The position numbers and the translations under genes were made by a program. DNA of 28,545 nucleotides from QHWK01 sp035315685 (GTDB lineage: Bacteria; Acidobacteriota; Vicinamibacteria; Vicinamibacterales; CAVVIG01), in NCBI GenBank assembly GCA_035315685.1, contig DATFXR010000537.1, positions 1 to 28,545 on the forward strand. Direction: 5' to 3'. The notes below the pieces were generated by a model, which saw only the letters and a list, made by a program, of their open reading frames with translations, ran no database searches and had not been told where the DNA came from. Positions 24,132 to 28,545 of the stretch are shown one piece after another. Position 1 is the first letter of the stretch; each line of letters starts with the position of its first letter.

Positions 24132-27100
24132 TCACTGGCCGCCGGCTGTGCTTGTGCGGGCCGGTGGCACCGTCTTACCTGGCAACACCGGTCGAATCCG
24201 GACGGTGGTGAGCGATACTGCGTCGCGCGCCGCGTCCTCTTCAATGCGGTGGATCGTGTACTGCCCGTCGCGCAGATACTTGATGTTCGCCATCAGGTAC
24301 GAGAAGCCGGCCTTGGCGACGAGGTTCAGCCATTCGCCTTGCGCGGTCTCATCCGGTGCCTCGGTGCCGCCGCTGAAGAAGGTGACCTGCGGCCACGCGT
24401 TCATGGAGAAGCGGCCGGTTCCGCCGCCGCCACTCTCGCCCGCCGCCTGACCTCCGCCTGCGCCGCCGCGCCCGCCGCCGAAACGACGGCTGCCGCTCGG
24501 CTCGCCGGTCTCGGCATCGCTGTAGTAGATCGCCGTGTCCTTGTAGATCTCCTGGTTGAACACGTACGGTCCGAAGCCGTACGCCCACTTGCGGTAGCGC
24601 GCCTGCGCGCGCAGGTCCATCGCGCGGACGTCGGCGTTCGAGTTGATCTCGCGCACGATCGCGTCGCGGAGCGCCGCGGTCGCGTCAGCATGATCGGGAT
24701 AGCGTGGATCCCGCAGCGCGCCGACGGTCGTATACCAGCCGCGCGTGGACAGATAGGTGCGGAATCCGGGCGGCACGTAGCCCGCAAACGGCTGCACCCA
24801 CTCGTGCGACGGGTAGCCGTGCGGGTTCAGGTAGATGTCGGGCAGCCAGTCGCGCCACACGCGCGTGCGCACCAGCGATTCCGGCAGCAACGGATCCGGC
24901 AGACCGACGAGCGAGGCGACATCCTGTCCGAGCGCGCTGTAGCGGCCGGCGTGCAGCATGTGATTCGGCGTCAGCTTCTGCAGCTCGTACGCCATCTGCG
25001 CGCCGTCGGGATTCTCGACCGGATGCAGGACGACGTTCACCTTCTTCAGGATGTCCTTGTAGGACTTGTCGGTGACAAGCATTTCGGCGAGTCGCAGGAT
25101 GTGACTCGTCGATGACACTTCGTTGGCGTGCTGGCGGCCGGTGATGAAGATGGTCGGCTTGTAGGCCGACAGCTTCGCGAGCGACACCTGCTCGCTCGGC
25201 GTCGGATTGGTGATCTCGAGCACCGAAATGTCCCGGCCGCGGTACGAACGGCCGGCCTTGTACGCCTTCACCTCGGGATAGCCGGCGAGCTTGCCGATCA
25301 GCTCCTCGCTCTCGTCGGGCGAGATGATGTGATCCCAGGTCACCAGCGGAAGTCCCGTGCGGCCGGGCGCGGCGGCGCCGGCTCGCGCGATCCGTACGGC
25401 TGACGGCGCGAACGCGCCGGTTGACTTCAGCACGCGGCGCGCGTGAACGTCCTTGACGCTCACGGCGGCCGACAGGCGATCGACGTGCTCGAACGACAGC
25501 GCGTCGCGATAGAGACCGGCGTCATGAAGCCGGGCCAGCGCGTCGAGCGCGTCGACCGCGCGCGCCGCTTCCCGGTCGTCCTTTGCCTCGACGTCGAGCC
25601 CGATCTCCGAGACGCGATCGACGCGGGCAATCACCCGGCTGACGACCGCTGGCGTCGTATCGATGCGGGTGAGCTCGCGCGAGATGCGCGTTGGACGCTC
25701 GACCTTCTTCTCCTTGTAGACGACTTCGAGCTTCGGGCGGGTCGCGGCGTTGCCGGCGTAGTGCACCTTCACCTCGCCCGGTCTTCCCGGGCGATTCGGG
25801 TGAACGATCGGGAAGATCTTGCCGGGCGCCGCCAGCCGCCGTCGCGTCGTCGTCCGGCCGAGCGCGTCGAAGAAGTCGAGCGTGACGAAGTACAGATCTT
25901 CGTGAATCGCTTCGAGCGAGGAGATCAGCTCCTCGTCGATCCCGATTTTGAAATCCGGCTCGCTCATCCAGACTTCGATGTCGAGATCCCGATGGAACGG
26001 CTGCTTCTCCGGCAGCGGCCGGTTGTCGGTGACCTTCATCACGTTGTCGTAGATTCGCGGCAGCACGACCGACTGATAGTGATCCCAGAAGCGCTCCGGA
26101 TCGGTCGCGATGCGCTGATCGACGACCGTGGCGCCGTCGATCGACGCCGACAGCCAGCCGGTCGTCACAATCACGCGCGACCAGCCGGGGAATTTCTCGA
26201 GGTACTCGCGCTCGACGGTCTTCGGGGAGAACGACGCGCGGTAGACGACCTTGCCCGCGCCGTCGGTCGCTTCGATTGAATAGATCTCCTTCGCGTCGTT
26301 GACGAGCTCGACCGAGAAGGCGTCCCTGGCGATCCCGAGATCACGCTGGAAAATCTCGTCGACCGGGTAGAGCTCGTGGACCCACCGGCTCGGCACCATG
26401 TAGAACTTGTACTGCTTCGACAGATCCGGGTGATATTCGGCGACCTTCACTTTGATCGCGCGTGCGTTTCTCCCCTTCAGTTCGGGCATCACCTGTTCGG
26501 TCATCCACAGGTAGCCCTGCTTGTACGCGGACAGGACCGTGACGTTCGCCTCGCCGGCGCCGGCTGCCGTCAACTGCTTGCGCGCGTCGTCCACGATCGT
26601 GCGGCGGACCTCCGGCGATTCGCTGAGCCGCGCCTCGATCGAGACCTTCGAGCCGCGGGTCACCTTCGGCAGGATGTCGTTCTTGAACTTCGCCCAGAAG
26701 TCATCGACCTCCCAGGGCACCTGCAGCGTGTCGTCGAAGACGGTGACGGGATCGCTGATGCCGCTGCTCGCGACCTTCGGCGCGACCGTCACGCCGCCGC
26801 GCCGCAGCTTGTCCGCGACGTATTTCTCCAGCGCCGGGTCCTGCTGCTCGACGAACAGCCTGACGTCCATCGAGTCGAGCGGCTTGCCCTTGACGTCCGT
26901 GATGATGGCGTCGAGCTCCGCGTCGATCTGGCTTGCCTGGCCTGCGGCGGTACGCGCCTGGAAGAACCGGTTGGCCTGCAGGGCCACGTCGGCGAGTGTC
27001 GTCGATCCGCGGGTGTTGCTCCAGATGTAAGGAACGCGGCGCGCGAGGTACGAAGCGGCGGCCTCGGTACCCGCGGGGTCGGGGCCGGCGACCACGGTGG

Positions 27101-28418
27101 CTGATGCGTTGCCGAAGGCGCGAGCCACGATTTGCACGGCGCCCTCGCCCGGCTGCAGATCGTCAACACGTGCCTTGCCGATCTTCACCAACCGCTCGAC
27201 CAACGTATTCGACCGGCCGACGAGAATCGGATTCGGTTCCCGTTCCGGCGTCCGCACCTTGTCGGCCACGCGCGTCAGCGGCAACGTGATACCCGTCGTC
27301 TCCAGACCGAGTCGGGCAGCGATGTGCGCGGCGCCGAACGAGTCGGCGGCCGATCCGAGCACGATGGCGGTGTCGGTCCGGTCCGGAATCAGATCGGCAT
27401 ACACGTCGCCGTACCATCCGTCGATCGAGAGCGCGTTCGTGAGATCGAAGGTGCGCGCCGGACCGGAAGCCGCCGCCGGTGTCGCCGCCGGCGCGCCGCG
27501 CTCGCCCGGTGAGTCGGGTGCGAGCTCGTCAGGATCGATCGGCGGCGTCAGCGTCCGCTGGTTGAGACCCGTCCGCGACACATCGGCGTGCGCAAGGACC
27601 CGTCCTCCGGCGACAACGTCGATCGCGGTCGTCGCGAGGTTCGTGAAGTTGAGCGTCTTCGGCTCCTGTCCCCGGCGGTGCGCCACCTCGAGCTCCTCGA
27701 AGAGCTTCGCGACGTGCGAGGCCTCTGCGTCGGCGACCGACACGCGCATCGCGACGCGGGCGATCCCCCTTTTGTCGCTGTCGACGACCATCGACATGAT
27801 GCCGGCGGCCGACGGGTTGACGCCGTGCGAATGGAGATACCGCATCGCCTGCTCCTCGACTGCCGACAGCGTGATGCCGGTCATGCCCCAGACGCGCGGC
27901 AGACGCGCCGCGAGCTCGATGCCCGCATTCAGCGTCCCGTCATCGTCGCCGCCGACGACGACCAGGCCGTCGCCGCCGCCGAGCGGCGAGGGCACCGCGG
28001 CGATCAATCCCTGTCCGGGCTTCAGCGATGCGACGTCGATGGCTTTCGCTTCGACGAGCCGCTGCACGAAGCGATTGCCCCGGCCGACGAGAATCGGAAC
28101 AGCGATCGCCGCGGGCTGCGTGACGTCCGCGTCACGGACGACGAGCGGCAAGGTGAGCGCGCTGGTTTCGTAGCCGAGCCGGGCGGCCAGGTTGGTGGCG
28201 GCTTCGACGTCGGCCAGCGCGGGCGAGGCAGGCAAGACGACTCGCGCGGCGACCGTATCGGCCAGTGCGTCGCCGTTCGTGTCGCGGGTGAGGCTGCGGG
28301 GCCCGACCAGCGCCGTCAGCGACTGCGGCGGCCGTTCGTCAGCCTGGATGCGCGGCGGAACGCGAGGAAGGGCAAACAGCGAAACGAGGACAGTGGCGAA
28401 GAGAAGGCGGCTCTGCAT
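24132..28418 (-). CDS. Giant secreted M14 zinc carboxypeptidase, paralogue 2
   Basis: 1428 residues, same layout as the other M14 gene of this locus. After a signal peptide (LLFATVLVSLFALPRV) come two copies of the acidic-loop module (about 34-195, DTNGDALADTV at 46-56; and 323-485, DVYADLIPDRTD at 338-349), then the duplicated FW...LSE module (572-645 and 775-855), then the M14 domain. Zinc ligands are H1097 and E1100 in GRQHANEVSS, third ligand probably in NPHGYPSHEW (H1200 or H1205), and likely general base E1353 in TEAPDETA. The first-to-third ligand spacing of 103 residues equals that of the paralogue. A Gly-rich insertion (about 1306-1335, FGGGRGGAGGGQ) is absent from the paralogue. The ATG at 28418 gives a normal signal peptide. 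It begins the M14-receptor-M14 run. Confidence 0.9.
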   Translation of the reverse strand: MQSRLLFATVLVSLFALPRVPPRIQADERPPQSLTALVGPRSLTRDTNGDALADTVAARVVLPASPALADVEAATNLAARLGYETSALTLPLVVRDADVTQPAAIAVPILVGRGNRFVQRLVEAKAIDVASLKPGQGLIAAVPSPLGGGDGLVVVGGDDDGTLNAGIELAARLPRVWGMTGITLSAVEEQAMRYLHSHGVNPSAAGIMSMVVDSDKRGIARVAMRVSVADAEASHVAKLFEELEVAHRRGQEPKTLNFTNLATTAIDVVAGGRVLAHADVSRTGLNQRTLTPPIDPDELAPDSPGERGAPAATPAAASGPARTFDLTNALSIDGWYGDVYADLIPDRTDTAIVLGSAADSFGAAHIAARLGLETTGITLPLTRVADKVRTPEREPNPILVGRSNTLVERLVKIGKARVDDLQPGEGAVQIVARAFGNASATVVAGPDPAGTEAAASYLARRVPYIWSNTRGSTTLADVALQANRFFQARTAAGQASQIDAELDAIITDVKGKPLDSMDVRLFVEQQDPALEKYVADKLRRGGVTVAPKVASSGISDPVTVFDDTLQVPWEVDDFWAKFKNDILPKVTRGSKVSIEARLSESPEVRRTIVDDARKQLTAAGAGEANVTVLSAYKQGYLWMTEQVMPELKGRNARAIKVKVAEYHPDLSKQYKFYMVPSRWVHELYPVDEIFQRDLGIARDAFSVELVNDAKEIYSIEATDGAGKVVYRASFSPKTVEREYLEKFPGWSRVIVTTGWLSASIDGATVVDQRIATDPERFWDHYQSVVLPRIYDNVMKVTDNRPLPEKQPFHRDLDIEVWMSEPDFKIGIDEELISSLEAIHEDLYFVTLDFFDALGRTTTRRRLAAPGKIFPIVHPNRPGRPGEVKVHYAGNAATRPKLEVVYKEKKVERPTRISRELTRIDTTPAVVSRVIARVDRVSEIGLDVEAKDDREAARAVDALDALARLHDAGLYRDALSFEHVDRLSAAVSVKDVHARRVLKSTGAFAPSAVRIARAGAAAPGRTGLPLVTWDHIISPDESEELIGKLAGYPEVKAYKAGRSYRGRDISVLEITNPTPSEQVSLAKLSAYKPTIFITGRQHANEVSSTSHILRLAEMLVTDKSYKDILKKVNVVLHPVENPDGAQMAYELQKLTPNHMLHAGRYSALGQDVASLVGLPDPLLPESLVRTRVWRDWLPDIYLNPHGYPSHEWVQPFAGYVPPGFRTYLSTRGWYTTVGALRDPRYPDHADATAALRDAIVREINSNADVRAMDLRAQARYRKWAYGFGPYVFNQEIYKDTAIYYSDAETGEPSGSRRFGGGRGGAGGGQAAGESGGGGTGRFSMNAWPQVTFFSGGTEAPDETAQGEWLNLVAKAGFSYLMANIKYLRDGQYTIHRIEEDAARDAVSLTTVRIRPVLPGKTVPPARTSTAGGQ

Positions 28419-28445
28419 TTGCCGCGCATCTTACGCCGTACAAAA

Positions 28446-28474
28446 CAAAAGGGCACCGCGTCATTGCGATGCCC
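28446..28474 (-). terminator. Rho-independent terminator of a gene beyond the right edge
   Basis: On the minus strand GGGCATCGC and GCGGTGCCC form a 9-bp stem (one G-T pair) over a 6-base loop, followed by TTTTGTTTT down to 28442. It would end a minus-strand transcript coming from outside the window. A reading frame entering at 28544 on the minus strand stops with TGA at 28506-28508, about 30 bases before the stem, and could be the tail of that gene (last residues WSDYGRAP), but this is too short to call. The terminator suggests that the M14 gene starting at 28418 has its own promoter. Confidence 0.65.
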
Positions 28475-28545
28475 CCCTGCTTCACTGGCCTGGCTCCCCC
28501 AGCATTCACGGCGCCCTGCCGTAATCAGACCAGCGACTGTGCCCT

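Noticed and set aside
28506..28545. C-terminal tail of a minus-strand gene entering from the right edge
   Set aside because: A frame ending WSDYGRAP with TGA at 28506 and a terminator 30 bases later is suggestive, but 12 codons are too few to call a gene.

Overview
The window is GC-rich and packed with bacterial genes, read mostly in two large blocks. Three things fit an Acidobacteriota genome, most likely class Vicinamibacteria: an Oar-like TonB receptor with an N-terminal carboxypeptidase-regulatory domain, very large secreted M14 peptidases, and intergenic repeats of the GATGGGACC and CTCTGCGGTT kinds. This placement is inference; there is no rRNA or marker gene here to prove it.

Left block, plus strand (1-5969). 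It opens with an arginine-biosynthesis operon, argD (C-terminal part only) - short argA-like N-acetyltransferase - argJ - argF, whose genes overlap or abut. The cluster covers acetylation of glutamate, transamination, acetyl recycling and citrulline formation. A long palindromic repeat follows, then an acyl-CoA synthetase, then an exported metallo-beta-lactamase-fold hydrolase whose start lies in a tandem 9-mer repeat. The gap 5970-6193 separates convergent genes and holds a 14-bp perfect palindrome and a roughly 130-nt foldable element.

Right block, minus strand (28418 down to 6194). In transcription order it holds: a giant M14 carboxypeptidase, a TonB-dependent receptor, a second giant M14 paralogue, a DUF1697 protein, a subtilisin-like protease with a Trp-Gly hexapeptide tail, a GNAT acetyltransferase, a membrane HD-GYP-GAF protein, a family-5 solute-binding protein, PxpA, an MFS transporter, and an exported protein of unknown function built from two related halves.

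How the genes may work together. The left part of the window is amino-acid anabolism and lipid activation. The minus block leans towards peptide and amino-acid scavenging: secreted or periplasmic carboxypeptidases and a subtilase, an outer-membrane receptor, a peptide-type solute-binding protein, and 5-oxoproline metabolism. The most notable locus is 16642-28418, where two 1.4-kb-residue M14 proteins of identical layout (two tandem duplications ahead of the peptidase domain) flank a TonB receptor. The receptor has an 11-bp inverted repeat around its putative -10 element, and several different intergenic repeats separate the genes. I see no tRNA, rRNA, CRISPR array, transposase or prophage gene.
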